Source: Bacteroidota bacterium
Lineage (GTDB): Bacteria > Bacteroidota > Bacteroidia > Chitinophagales > Saprospiraceae
Reading direction: 5' to 3'
Length of the DNA: 52,520 nucleotides
NCBI GenBank assembly: GCA_024743405.1
Contig: JANSWP010000051.1
Location: 1 to 52,520 of the forward strand
Position numbers and translations under genes: made by a program. Shown in pieces: positions 1 to 8,876 of this stretch (within the stretch, counting starts at the first letter, position 1; each line of letters opens with the position of its first letter). The notes below the pieces were generated by a model that was not told the DNA's origin, searched no databases, and saw nothing but the letters and a program-made list of their open reading frames with translations.

Positions 1-13
1 ATTTTTTAGGCGT

Positions 14-179
14 TAAGTGCTTGGACAGAATTAAGTTCCATATTTGACGAAAACTATTTTTTTGCCAGACGAGGCAAAAAGCACAGGCATATCCATAAAT
101 ATGGCGAGTATTTTTAACGAAATATGTTAAAAAAATAGTCCGTCATAATATGTGTGAGTTATTTCTGTCCAAGCACTTA
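14..179 (+). repeat. MITE-like element, copy A (166 bp)
   Basis: A 166-bp element bounded by 17-bp terminal inverted repeats, TAAGTGCTTGGACAGAA on the left and its reverse complement on the right. The outer TA could be a TA target duplication, as in IS630/Tc1-type transposition. The interior has no usable reading frame. A second copy of identical length and opposite orientation lies at 11976-12141 and differs at only about ten positions by eye. No transposase is encoded in the window, so mobilisation in trans is inferred. Confidence 0.8.
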
Positions 180-279
180 CTTAGTAACTATAATAAAATG
201 TCTTTATGTGGGTGGGCTTTTTACACTAAAGCTTTGATAAATACGTTCAAAAACCGTTCATTCACCAATCAAAATTTCC

Positions 280-1209
280 ATGAGAATATTTTTGCTAGCT
301 ATTTTACTCTTTACAATAAACCAACACTCTTTTGCTCAAGAGGAAATTAAATCAGCGGATATTAAAATTTTAAAAGAATTTGAAGATACAATTGGTTTAT
401 TGTCTTTTTTGGTGATTAATGATTCAATCGATGAACATCGATTTGCGGCGTGCAAAAAACTGATTCCAACTTTGGTGAAGGCGCTAAAAGTGGAGAATTC
501 CTTTCAGTATGCATTTTCAGAGGTAAAATCTATTTCTATACAATATCCTCAAGACAGTTCTTTCCGAGTCTTTACTTGGCAACTTTATGTCGATGTAGAT
601 GAGTATCGTTATTATGGTGCCATCCAAATGAATGAACCCCAACTCAAGTTATTTCCACTGATGGATAGATCGTACGAAATACAAGAGGAGGAGTATGAAA
701 TAGTATCGAACAAGAACTGGTATGGGGCATTGTATTACAACATTAAACAATTTGATACCCCTAAAGGGCGTCAATACCTACTTTTTGGGTTTGATGGGTT
801 TTCTTTTTTTGATAAGCGTAAGATAATTGATGTCTTAACGATTAAAGAGGATGAGGTTACTTTTGGGGCTCCTGTTTTTATTACCTATGACTTGAAAACA
901 GGACAAGAATATGTCAAAAATCGAATTGTCAAGACATACTCTGCTGAGTCTGCGTTTAAGCTAAATTATGACTTAGTATATGAAGTGATATTATTCGATC
1001 ATCTAATTATGACTGGCGGGATGGCAAATCAGGGACCCTCTTGGGTACCGGATGGGAGTTATGAAGGCTATCGTTTGGATAAGGGCTATTGGTATCATAT
1101 ACCGAAGATGTTCAATGAAGTTTCAGAAGAGGCGCCACGAGATTTTCCTGTTTTAGATAGTCGAAAAGGAATTGGAATCATGGGAAAGGGGAAGAAAACT
1201 GATAATTAA
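280..1209 (+). CDS. Secreted protein of unknown function
   Basis: A 309-residue protein starting with a clear signal peptide (MRIFLLAILLFTINQHSFAQ, predicted cleavage after AQ), so it is exported. The mature part alternates acidic and aromatic segments, with no catalytic motif or repeat that I recognise. An intrinsic terminator follows at 1233-1271, so the gene is probably a single transcription unit. Its start lies about 100 bp after MITE copy A. The family is not recognised; export is well supported, function is unknown. Confidence 0.8.
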   Translation: MRIFLLAILLFTINQHSFAQEEIKSADIKILKEFEDTIGLLSFLVINDSIDEHRFAACKKLIPTLVKALKVENSFQYAFSEVKSISIQYPQDSSFRVFTWQLYVDVDEYRYYGAIQMNEPQLKLFPLMDRSYEIQEEEYEIVSNKNWYGALYYNIKQFDTPKGRQYLLFGFDGFSFFDKRKIIDVLTIKEDEVTFGAPVFITYDLKTGQEYVKNRIVKTYSAESAFKLNYDLVYEVILFDHLIMTGGMANQGPSWVPDGSYEGYRLDKGYWYHIPKMFNEVSEEAPRDFPVLDSRKGIGIMGKGKKTDN

Positions 1210-1232
1210 TATTTCCATTTATAAATTTGGAG

Positions 1233-1271
1233 AAGCCGTTTGTGAATATGAAATTTGCAAACGGCTTTTTC
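1233..1271 (+). terminator. Rho-independent terminator
   Basis: A 10-bp stem, AAGCCGTTTG paired with CAAACGGCTT, with a 15-base loop, followed by a run of T. It lies just after the stop at 1209 and ends transcription of the secreted-protein gene. Because it lies within the longest possible reading frame of the next gene, it argues that the pseudouridine synthase starts further downstream. Confidence 0.8.
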
Positions 1272-1393
1272 TATGCCTGCGATTATCGCCTCGCCTTAAA
1301 CGAAGATTAACTATTCTATTTGTACGACATCAATACCTGAAAAGTGTATTATATCTCAACAAAGGACTAAATTGGCCAAAATTTTTATCAAAA

Positions 1394-2296
1394 GTGGAAA
1401 TAGTTGAATCACATATTGTCCCACCAAGGACGGAGAAAGCTCGATTGAGTGATTACCTTCCCAAAATATTTGTCACCATCTCTTCTCGAAAGGGGATAAA
1501 AAAAGCGATTAAGCGAGGAGCTGTTTTTATTGATGGCAAACCTGCAGAAACTGGGAGATGGGTAATACCTGGACAGCAGATTCAACTAGTTGAGTTAGAT
1601 GTGAAACCGATCCAAGTTTTTGAATTTCCATTTGAAGTGATTTATGAGGATGAACACATAGCTGTTATTAATAAGCCTGGTGGAATTGAAGTGAGTGGTA
1701 ATAAATTTCGCACCATTCAAAATGCTTTGCCTTATAATTTGCAATATTCGAATGAGGCAGATGCCTTAAAAAGATTCTTGCCAGTGCATCGGTTGGATGC
1801 GCCTACTTGTGGACTTTTATTGGTTGCAAAAAGCAAAAGTGCGAGGATTCATTTAGGCAAACAGTTTGAAAAAAAAGAAATTCAAAAAAGGTATCAAGGG
1901 ATTGTTATTGGCAACATTCCAGAGAAGGGAAAAATTGATTTGGCAATTGAACGCAAAGCTTCGAGGACTAGATTTGAAAAAGTGAGACAAGTTGAATCTT
2001 TAAAAAATAAATACCTTTCATTGGTAGATTTATTTCCTGAAACGGGGAGAACACATCAATTGCGAATACATTTGTCCAAATTTGGTTTCCCCATATTAGG
2101 AGATAAACTATATGGGGAAGACGGGATGATATTGAAAGGGAAAGGTTTGTTTTTGTGCGCAGTAGAACTGACCTTTGAGCATCCTAGTACAAAGAAAAAT
2201 ATCACCTTAAAAATAAATCCACCTCCTAAATTTCACAATTTCATGAATGGTGAAAAGAGAAGGTGGGATCAATATCAATCGAATTTAGCTGATTGA
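1394..2296 (+). CDS. RluA-family pseudouridine synthase
   Basis: Isomerises uridine to pseudouridine in rRNA or tRNA. An N-terminal S4-like RNA-binding domain comes first (KGIKKAIKRGAVFIDGKP), then the catalytic domain with HRLDAPTCGLLLVAKS. The Asp in HRLD is the catalytic residue of this superfamily. The later motif GRTHQLRIHL is also typical. The open frame extends back to an ATG at 1172, but that stretch overlaps the previous gene and crosses its terminator. The GTG at 1394, just before the S4 domain, is therefore preferred. The target nucleotide cannot be read from sequence. glpD follows in the same direction after 54 bp. Confidence 0.85.
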   Translation: MEIVESHIVPPRTEKARLSDYLPKIFVTISSRKGIKKAIKRGAVFIDGKPAETGRWVIPGQQIQLVELDVKPIQVFEFPFEVIYEDEHIAVINKPGGIEVSGNKFRTIQNALPYNLQYSNEADALKRFLPVHRLDAPTCGLLLVAKSKSARIHLGKQFEKKEIQKRYQGIVIGNIPEKGKIDLAIERKASRTRFEKVRQVESLKNKYLSLVDLFPETGRTHQLRIHLSKFGFPILGDKLYGEDGMILKGKGLFLCAVELTFEHPSTKKNITLKINPPPKFHNFMNGEKRRWDQYQSNLAD

Positions 2297-2350
2297 CAAT
2301 TCCCTTGGGGTTTGTAAAATCAATAAATTAGAATTTACAACGCTGATATA

Positions 2351-3997
2351 TTGAATACTTTATCTTCAAAAAATAGAGCTAAGGTCATCAACAAAATGCA
2401 ATCTAGAATTTTTGACATAGCTGTCATCGGTGGAGGAATAACCGGTGCAGGTATTGCGTTGGATGCAGCCTCAAGGGGTATGAAAGTCGCTTTGGTCGAA
2501 ATGAAAGATTTTGCTTCTGGTACTAGTAGTAAATCAACAAAATTAGTGCACGGAGGACTTCGATATTTGAAGCAATTTGAAATAGCTTTGGTGAGAGAAG
2601 TAGGTCGAGAACGGGCAATTGTGCACAAGCTTGCCCCTCATTTGGTAACCGCTGAAAAAATGCTTTTACCCATTATAAAGGATGGGACTTATGGAAAAAT
2701 TGGGACTTCTTTTGGGTTGATGGTTTATGATTATTTGGCAGACGTAGAGGACGAGGATAAACGACGAATGTTAACCAAAGAAGAAGTTGAAGAATTGGAA
2801 CCACTACTTAGAAAGGATATTTTGGAAGGAGGAGGTATTTATGCAGAATATCGAACGGATGACGCCAGACTCACCATTGAAATTATTAAAGAAGCTGCGG
2901 AACAAGGTGCACTTAGTTTGAATTATGTTAAGGCTGAGGAATTTATTTATGATAATAAGGAAGTAATTGGTTTTCGGTGCCGAAATTTACTAGAAAATGA
3001 ATTATTCGAAATTCATTCAAAATTCATTGTTAGTGCTGCGGGGCCATGGGTTGATCAATTGCGAACTTCAGATAATTCATTGACCGGCAAACGGTTATTT
3101 CATTCTAAAGGTGCCCATTTAGTGGTTTCGAGAAAACGAATGCCTATAAAACAGGCTGTTTACTTTGATATCCCAGATGGTCGAATGATGTTTGCTATCC
3201 CTCGGCATAGAATAACCTATTTGGGAACTACAGATACCCCGTACAAAGGGGATATTGATCAGGTTTATGCTGATAGAGCAGATGCTAATTATATTTTGGA
3301 TGCAGTGAATAACATGTTTCCAGATGTGAATTTGACCATTGACGATGTAGAATCTAGTTGGGCTGGACTGCGGCCTTTAATATTTGAGGAAGGAAAGTCT
3401 GCCTCTGAAATGTCTCGAAAGGACGAAATATTTGAGTCTGAAAGCGGTCTAATATCAATAGCCGGTGGAAAGTTGACTGGTTACCGGAAAATGGCTCAAA
3501 GAGTAGTCGATTTGGTGGCTAAAAAATATGAGGAAAAATATGAAACAGACTTTGGCGATTGTTTGACGGATAAAATTTCATTAGGTGGATTCCATTTTAT
3601 TGATCAAAGTGAGGTGGCTATGTATCAGTTAGAAATTACGGAAAATGCCTTAGCAAAAGGGCTTAATGAAGCTCAAATTACCTATTTGGTTGCTAATTAT
3701 GGTAAGCAAACTAATATCATTTTAGCCTACTTTAATTACTATAATGATTCAGCAAGGGTAGCTCTTGCAAGGGCAGAGTTAAAGTTTTGTTTTGAACGAG
3801 AATTGGTTTTCTCTCTCTTAGATTTTTTCATTCGCAGAACAGGGCGGTTATTCTTTAACATTAATAGTATTTTTCCTGTACTAGATCCCATATTGAGGGA
3901 TTTTCAAAGTGAATTTGGATGGACGGAGGACCAAGTTGATTCGGAAAAGGCAAAGCTTTTAATGGCAATAAAGAATAATTCAGATTTTAGTAAGTAA
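2351..3997 (+). CDS. glpD: FAD-dependent glycerol-3-phosphate dehydrogenase
   Basis: Oxidises glycerol-3-phosphate to dihydroxyacetone phosphate at the membrane, passing electrons to quinone. The N-terminus has the FAD dinucleotide-binding motif GGGITGAGIALDAASRG, followed by the family block GTSSKSTKLVHGGLRYL. Length is 548 residues, as usual for GlpD. A TTG start at 2351 gives a short leader before the FAD motif, matching the family layout. An ATG 15 codons later (2396) is an alternative. The gene converges on galM with only four bases between the stop codons and no room for a separate terminator. Confidence 0.92.
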   Translation: MNTLSSKNRAKVINKMQSRIFDIAVIGGGITGAGIALDAASRGMKVALVEMKDFASGTSSKSTKLVHGGLRYLKQFEIALVREVGRERAIVHKLAPHLVTAEKMLLPIIKDGTYGKIGTSFGLMVYDYLADVEDEDKRRMLTKEEVEELEPLLRKDILEGGGIYAEYRTDDARLTIEIIKEAAEQGALSLNYVKAEEFIYDNKEVIGFRCRNLLENELFEIHSKFIVSAAGPWVDQLRTSDNSLTGKRLFHSKGAHLVVSRKRMPIKQAVYFDIPDGRMMFAIPRHRITYLGTTDTPYKGDIDQVYADRADANYILDAVNNMFPDVNLTIDDVESSWAGLRPLIFEEGKSASEMSRKDEIFESESGLISIAGGKLTGYRKMAQRVVDLVAKKYEEKYETDFGDCLTDKISLGGFHFIDQSEVAMYQLEITENALAKGLNEAQITYLVANYGKQTNIILAYFNYYNDSARVALARAELKFCFERELVFSLLDFFIRRTGRLFFNINSIFPVLDPILRDFQSEFGWTEDQVDSEKAKLLMAIKNNSDFSK

Positions 3998-4001
3998 CCT
4001 T

Positions 4002-5156
4002 TTATTTGACCTTAAATCTGTAAACTGTAGTAGTCTTATAAGTTTCTCCAACTTCTAATATGGTAGAAGGAAAGTTAGGTTGATTAGGAGAGTCAGGGTA
4101 ATGTTGAGTTTCTAAACAAAATCCAGCTCTTTTTTGGTAAGGTTGGTTGCCACTTCCGATTAATGTTCCATCTAGAAAATTACCTGTATAAAATTGAACT
4201 CCGGGTTCAGTTGTCAATATTTCCATTTCACGACCACTTTCTGGCTCAGAAACTTTTGCAATTATCGGTAAGGATTCAGAGTTGCCTTTTAGAATAAAAT
4301 TGTGATCAAATCCACCTCCGTATTTTATTTGCTCATTATTTGAATCAATTTCTTCTCCCATTTTTTTCCCTGACCTGAAGTCAAAAGGTGTCCCTTGTAC
4401 TGCCATAGGCTCACCTGTTGGGATTAAATGTTCATTTACTGGGGTGATGGAATCAGCATGGATGACTAATTGATGATTTAATATATTCCCTTTGCCTTCA
4501 CCAGCCAAATTAAAATAAGAATGATTAGTTAAGTTGCAAATGGTTTTTTTATCTGTAACTGCTTCATAGTCAATACTTAATTCGTTTTGGTTGTTTAAGG
4601 AATAAGTCACTTTTACATTCAAATTGCCTGGATAACCTTCTTCCATATCTTTACTTAAATAGCTTAATTCGAGGCCTATTTTTTCGTTATCTTTGAACTC
4701 TCTGGCTTGCCAAATTACCTTATCAAAGCCTTTCAAACCTCCATGTAAATGATTCGGGGAATTATTGGTTGCTAAGTTATATTCTGTTCCATCAATATTG
4801 AATTTTCCATTAGCGATTCGGTTTCCATATCTGCCTACAATTGCACCAAAATAGGGGTGAGTTTCCAGGTATGGTTTAAGGGTATTAAAGCCTAGTATTA
4901 CATTTTCAATTTTACCATTTTTATCAGGACAATAGATCGCTTTAATAATGCCTCCGAAAGTAAGTATTTCAACAGACATTTGGTTGGCATTGCTTAATGT
5001 ATATAAATCTACAGCGCCTTCAGGAGCGGTGCCAAATAGTTTTTTTGAAATAGATAATACGGATGTTTTCGACTGAGGCTTAGACATAGGTTTTTCATTG
5101 TTTTGGCAAGAAAAAATAAGAATAGATAAAATGATTAAAAAGGCGTTTTGTTGCAT
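4002..5156 (-). CDS. galM: Aldose 1-epimerase (galactose mutarotase), lipoprotein
   Basis: Interconverts alpha and beta anomers of aldoses such as galactose or glucose. The 384-residue protein begins with a lipoprotein signal whose lipobox is LIFSC, so it is probably anchored in an envelope membrane. Family motifs include GRYGNRIANGKF, NHLHGG (catalytic His), TNHSYFNLAG (second His) and LETQHYPDSPNQP, which carries the catalytic Glu. The gene stands alone on this strand: a palindromic repeat lies upstream and glpD converges downstream. A periplasmic mutarotase suggests handling of sugars released outside the cytoplasm. Confidence 0.92.
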   Translation of the reverse strand: MQQNAFLIILSILIFSCQNNEKPMSKPQSKTSVLSISKKLFGTAPEGAVDLYTLSNANQMSVEILTFGGIIKAIYCPDKNGKIENVILGFNTLKPYLETHPYFGAIVGRYGNRIANGKFNIDGTEYNLATNNSPNHLHGGLKGFDKVIWQAREFKDNEKIGLELSYLSKDMEEGYPGNLNVKVTYSLNNQNELSIDYEAVTDKKTICNLTNHSYFNLAGEGKGNILNHQLVIHADSITPVNEHLIPTGEPMAVQGTPFDFRSGKKMGEEIDSNNEQIKYGGGFDHNFILKGNSESLPIIAKVSEPESGREMEILTTEPGVQFYTGNFLDGTLIGSGNQPYQKRAGFCLETQHYPDSPNQPNFPSTILEVGETYKTTTVYRFKVK

Positions 5157-5205
5157 AATACCAAAGATTATCCGTTAGTTATCGGTTGAATGACTGCTAA
5201 GTAAG

Positions 5206-5379
5206 GCCTAAATAATAACTCCGACATTTGCCGATGTATCTTTTGAATTTTTATGGCGTTAAAAATACTTTTTGCGTTCGCCTTTGTACCTTCTGGTACA
5301 AAGGCGAACGCAAAAAGTATTTTTGCCTTGCTAAAATCCAAAATCTACTATTTCAAATTGTCGGAGTTATTTTTTAGCC
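5206..5379. repeat. Palindromic intergenic element with perfect 30-bp hairpin
   Basis: Outer inverted repeats (AATAACTCCGACA at the left, TGTCGGAGTTATT at the right) enclose a central perfect 30-bp inverted repeat. The arms are at 5261-5290 and 5295-5324 and are separated by TTCT. The sequence GTTAAAAATACT at the base of the hairpin is also present in the cores of the MITE copies at 14-179 and 11976-12141. It fills the gap between the protease and galM genes. It may be a non-autonomous mobile element, and once transcribed it could act as a strong RNA hairpin. Confidence 0.75.
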
Positions 5380-5389
5380 GTTACTAAGA

Positions 5390-6481
5390 TTAGCTGTTAG
5401 TTCCTTCTTCTTTCCAGGATGCCCCATATTGTTCAACTAATATATTGTCATAAAAATCGGCTCTTTCAAACAGGTGTTCAAATAATTTTAAACCAGTTTC
5501 TCCATTCAAATAACGATCATAAATGAGTAAGGAAATGATAATATCTTGCCCTTTGATACTCAAAGTAAGTCCTTCGATTTCATAATTTTGCCTTAATATA
5601 TATTCATACAAGGGTTTAATATTCACTTTGGGAAGTAGGCACAAATAAGCATCTCCAGTGATTAAGCCATTTTTTTCATAATAGGTGATATTGATGTTGG
5701 CACTACCTTGTGTGATTTCCCAATAATTAGGTCCCCTTCTGGACAATCGAACATTATGACCCAACTCTTCCAATATTGACTCGATGGTTTTTGGAATTCC
5801 AATCGCTTCATATTCTTCCACCCGACTAGCCAATTCAATTGTAGAACCACAATGCGGACAATAATTCTCTTCTGCAGTATCTTCAAATACCATGTTAGAG
5901 CAAGAATAACACCTTGCTCCCACTTTCCCATTTTCCTTTTGGTATTCCTGTATAGTTTGAATTAAATAACTTGCTGGCAGAGAGAATCCTATGTTATTAC
6001 CATTTTTGATAATAAACGTATTGACACCAACAATTTCTCCTTGTGTATTGACCAATGGTCCTCCACTATTACCTGGATTCAAAGCTGCATCATGCTGTAG
6101 GTAATTGATGTCTCCTTGTTTATGTAGCGTGTTGGAAATAATGCCTTTTGTTGCAGTAAATTTTAATCCAAAAGGATGCCCGATAGCTAATATGGTTTCC
6201 CCAACGATTAGGTCGTTTTTTCCATTCAGATCAATACTTGGCATTAACGATCCATCTTTAATCTCCAAAAACGCCAAATCTAATTTCGGATCTGTAAATA
6301 AAACTTTTGAAAGTTGTTTTTTGATCTTTGTTCCCTCAACAATTACCTCTCGGTTGTCTCGGATCACATGCTCGTTTGTAATAATTAAATTGGGCTCATG
6401 GAGATAAAACCCAGTGCCTGTGCTATAAGGTGTGGCTATTTGGATAATGATATCCTTATATTTTTCAATAATTTCCTGCAT
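5390..6481 (-). CDS. Trypsin-like serine protease (S1C) with zinc ribbon
   Basis: Residues 1-180 form a DegP/HtrA-type protease domain. The catalytic triad is visible as His38 (NEHV), Asp68 (LDLAFLE) and Ser139 (GNSGGP). Residues 191-211 form a zinc ribbon (CYSC and CPHC). A further domain of about 140 residues follows in place of the usual PDZ domain; it resembles YbjN/chaperone-like folds only loosely. There is no signal peptide or membrane segment, so unlike classical HtrA proteins it is probably cytoplasmic. It lies downstream of paaC on the same strand after about 150 bp and may be separately transcribed. The substrate is unknown. Confidence 0.82.
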   Translation of the reverse strand: MQEIIEKYKDIIIQIATPYSTGTGFYLHEPNLIITNEHVIRDNREVIVEGTKIKKQLSKVLFTDPKLDLAFLEIKDGSLMPSIDLNGKNDLIVGETILAIGHPFGLKFTATKGIISNTLHKQGDINYLQHDAALNPGNSGGPLVNTQGEIVGVNTFIIKNGNNIGFSLPASYLIQTIQEYQKENGKVGARCYSCSNMVFEDTAEENYCPHCGSTIELASRVEEYEAIGIPKTIESILEELGHNVRLSRRGPNYWEITQGSANINITYYEKNGLITGDAYLCLLPKVNIKPLYEYILRQNYEIEGLTLSIKGQDIIISLLIYDRYLNGETGLKLFEHLFERADFYDNILVEQYGASWKEEGTNS

Positions 6482-6632
6482 AGACGTAGCTCCGTAGTTT
6501 AAGACGGGAAATTATAAAAAAAGTATGAGGGGCGGAACGATGTGCTGGGAAATGTGGAAAATCAATTGGCTGAGCTCGATTTAACCACACTTTGATAGAG
6601 GATAAATGAACACGGCCAATTGAAAGCTAAAA

Positions 6633-7388
6633 TTACCACTCCATAGCAGGAAAGGCTCGTTGCATAAATTGCAATTCAGAAAGAATGTGTCCCATATGCT
6701 CAGAGTGTTTACCGATTTTGCCACCTGATTGAGACCAATTTCCATCTGGGATTGTTAAGGTGGCCTCTTCAAAGATCACTTTTAGTTTTTGATCATAAAG
6801 CGATTTTATTTTATTTAAATCAGCACCTATTTCTTCAGAAATCATCGCTTTATCAGACGGTGAAAGTTTAAATAATTCGCCTTTATATCTCCATAATTCA
6901 TTAAGGGCAGTTTGCATTTTTTCATGGCTAATATCCGTTCCGTCCCCTAATCGAATGACCCATTCTGAACTAAACCTCAAGTGATAGGTGATTTCTTTTA
7001 AAGATTTGGCAGCAATCGCAGCGATTTGCTCATCCTTGCTCTCTGTCAATTCTTTGTGCAAATAATAATTAAACGCATCAAACAAAAATTGCCGAACAAT
7101 GGTGAATGCCCAGTCTTTATTGGGGTATTCAACTAATAAAACATTGCGGTATTCCCATTCATTTCGTAAAAAAGCAATGTCATCTTCTGTTCTATTTTTG
7201 CCTTCTGTTTGAGCGGCAAAATCAAGCCAATTTCGAGCTTGGCCTAATAAATCTAGTGCCATATTAGTGATGGCTATATCTTGTTCCAATACAGGCCCAT
7301 GACCACACCATTCGGAAAGTCGTTGACCTAGAATTAGGGCGTTATCGCCAAGTTGGAGAAGGTAATTTAGTTTATGGTTAGGTTGCAT
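6633..7388 (-). CDS. paaC: Phenylacetyl-CoA 1,2-epoxidase subunit PaaC
   Basis: The structural, non-catalytic partner of PaaA in the ring 1,2-epoxidase that converts phenylacetyl-CoA to its epoxide. The 251-residue ferritin-like helical protein has typical family blocks: LGDNALILGQRLSEWCGHGP near the N-terminus, ALDLLGQARNWL, and the C-terminal signature MQRAFPAMEW. It is the last paa gene on this strand, 56 bp after paaB. The reductase paaE and paaD, which usually follow, are absent: the next gene is an unrelated protease. Confidence 0.93.
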   Translation of the reverse strand: MQPNHKLNYLLQLGDNALILGQRLSEWCGHGPVLEQDIAITNMALDLLGQARNWLDFAAQTEGKNRTEDDIAFLRNEWEYRNVLLVEYPNKDWAFTIVRQFLFDAFNYYLHKELTESKDEQIAAIAAKSLKEITYHLRFSSEWVIRLGDGTDISHEKMQTALNELWRYKGELFKLSPSDKAMISEEIGADLNKIKSLYDQKLKVIFEEATLTIPDGNWSQSGGKIGKHSEHMGHILSELQFMQRAFPAMEW

Positions 7389-7444
7389 GCTTATTTTATA
7401 GATTAGAAAACGCTAAATTCAAAAAAATTAAGTTGGTACAAATC

Positions 7445-7726
7445 CTACATATGTCCGACTTCATCTGGTAAAACATAGAAAGTCGGATGTCGATAAACCT
7501 TATCCTTTGCTGGTTCAAATAAGGGATCAGCATCTGCGGGATCAGAAGCAGTGATGTGCTCACTTTTTACAACCCAAATACTGACGCCTTCATTTCGACG
7601 GCAATAAACATCTCGTGCATTTTCAATTGCCATTGCTTCATCAGCCGCATGAAGGCTACCAAAATGTTTATGACTTAAACCTGCTTTACTTCTAACAAAT
7701 ATTTCCCAAAGTGGCCAATTTTTCAT
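7445..7726 (-). CDS. paaB: Phenylacetyl-CoA 1,2-epoxidase subunit PaaB
   Basis: A small (93-residue) subunit that bridges the PaaAC heterodimers of the epoxidase complex. The N-terminal WEIFVRSKAGLSHKHFGSLHA and the block NARDVYCRRNEGVSIWVV are characteristic. Length matches the family. It lies between paaA (100 bp upstream) and paaC (56 bp downstream) and is probably cotranscribed from the promoter at 8830-8870. Confidence 0.94.
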   Translation of the reverse strand: MKNWPLWEIFVRSKAGLSHKHFGSLHAADEAMAIENARDVYCRRNEGVSIWVVKSEHITASDPADADPLFEPAKDKVYRHPTFYVLPDEVGHM

Positions 7727-7826
7727 GTTGTATTATTTATGTTTTCATCGTTTATTGATTCCAATAAATGATGAGTGATTTTTAAAATTTTTGTAGCAAA
7801 AAGTAAACACTCTTACTGCAAAATGA

Positions 7827-8780
7827 TTAAGCAACTTTAGCTTTTGATGCAGCTTTCCTTTGTTCTCTTTTCTCTGCATAAGCCACAGCTGCATCTCTTA
7901 CCCAAGCACCTTTTTCATATGCTTTTTTTCGATCTTCTATTCTTTGGCGATTACATGGACCATTTCCTTTCACAACATTCCAAAACTCTGCCCAATCAAT
8001 TTCACCAAAATCATAATGACCACGTTCTTCATTCCATTTCAAATCCGGGTCAGGTATCGTTATTCCTAAAATTTTCGCTTGAGGAACAGTGGCATCTACA
8101 AATGCTTGCCTCAATTCATCATTCGATTTTCGTTTGATTTTCCAAGCCATACTTTGGGCTGAATGGGTGCTTTCTGCATCATTTGGTCCAAACATCATCA
8201 AGGAAGGCCACCACCAACGATTTAAGGAATCTTGTGCCATTTGTTTTTGGATTTCTGTTCCTCGACACAAAGTCAAAAGGATTTCATAACCTTGTCTTTG
8301 GTGGAAACTCTCTTCCTTACAAATTCTAACCATAGCACGGGCATAGGGTCCATAGCTTGCTCGGGTGAGCATCACTTGATTCATAATCGCAGCACCATCA
8401 ACAAGCCAACCAATAGCTCCCATATCTGCCCATGTCGTCGCTGGATAGTTGAAAATACTAGAATATTTTGCTTTACCTGTATGGAGTTGATCCAATAGGT
8501 CGTCACGTTCAGCACCCAATGTTTCGGCAGCAGAATAAAGGTATAATCCATGACCCGCTTCATCTTGAACCTTAGCAACGAGCGCAATCTTACGACGTAA
8601 AGAAGGGGCACGTGTTATCCAATTTCCTTCTGGAAGCATGCCTACTACCTCTGAATGGGCATGCTGAGAGATTTGACGAATTAAGGTTTTACGGTATTTT
8701 TCAGGCATCCAGTCTTTAGGCTCAATTTTGACTTCTGCATCTATTTTTGCCTGAAATTGTTGTTCGAGCTTTTCGATCAT
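7827..8780 (-). CDS. paaA: Phenylacetyl-CoA 1,2-epoxidase catalytic subunit PaaA
   Basis: The catalytic di-iron oxygenase subunit of aerobic phenylacetate degradation. It is 317 residues long with a ferritin-like fold. Iron-binding motifs are visible as [13 protein letters not shown] (Glu and His of ExxH) and [13 protein letters not shown] (second ExxH). Other family blocks are [13 protein letters not shown] and the C-terminal [18 protein letters not shown]. It is the first gene of the paaABC run and sits behind a consensus promoter overlapped by a palindromic operator candidate. Electron supply requires PaaE, which is not in this window. Confidence 0.96.
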   Translation of the reverse strand: MIEKLEQQFQAKIDAEVKIEPKDWMPEKYRKTLIRQISQHAHSEVVGMLPEGNWITRAPSLRRKIALVAKVQDEAGHGLYLYSAAETLGAERDDLLDQLHTGKAKYSSIFNYPATTWADMGAIGWLVDGAAIMNQVMLTRASYGPYARAMVRICKEESFHQRQGYEILLTLCRGTEIQKQMAQDSLNRWWWPSLMMFGPNDAESTHSAQSMAWKIKRKSNDELRQAFVDATVPQAKILGITIPDPDLKWNEERGHYDFGEIDWAEFWNVVKGNGPCNRQRIEDRKKAYEKGAWVRDAAVAYAEKREQRKAASKAKVA

Positions 8781-8829
8781 AATGGTTTTATTTGATTATA
8801 CAGAGATATAATAATTCTAAAATCTTTGA

Positions 8830-8870
8830 CAAAGATAAATATAAAAACACAAAAAGCGAACACTTGTTCG
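8830..8870 (-). promoter_or_regulatory. paa promoter with palindromic operator candidate
   Basis: On the minus strand a TATCTTTG box (8830-8837) matches the Bacteroidota TAnnTTTG promoter element about 50 bp upstream of the paaA start. Twenty to 33 bases further upstream is the palindrome CGAACA-CT-TGTTCG (8857-8870), where the distal (-33) promoter element should lie. This placement suggests repression by a dimeric regulator, for example a TetR-type PaaR relieved by phenylacetyl-CoA. The regulator is inferred and is not encoded in this window. Confidence 0.6.
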
Positions 8871-8876
8871 GGTAGA

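Noticed and set aside
150-350. Short plus-strand frame at the left edge
   Set aside because: It spans the MITE end and overlaps the secreted-protein gene in another frame; there is no coding signature.
1172-1393. Longer N-terminus of the pseudouridine synthase from ATG at 1172
   Set aside because: It overlaps the preceding gene, crosses its intrinsic terminator, and encodes residues unlike the family; the GTG at 1394 fits the S4 domain.
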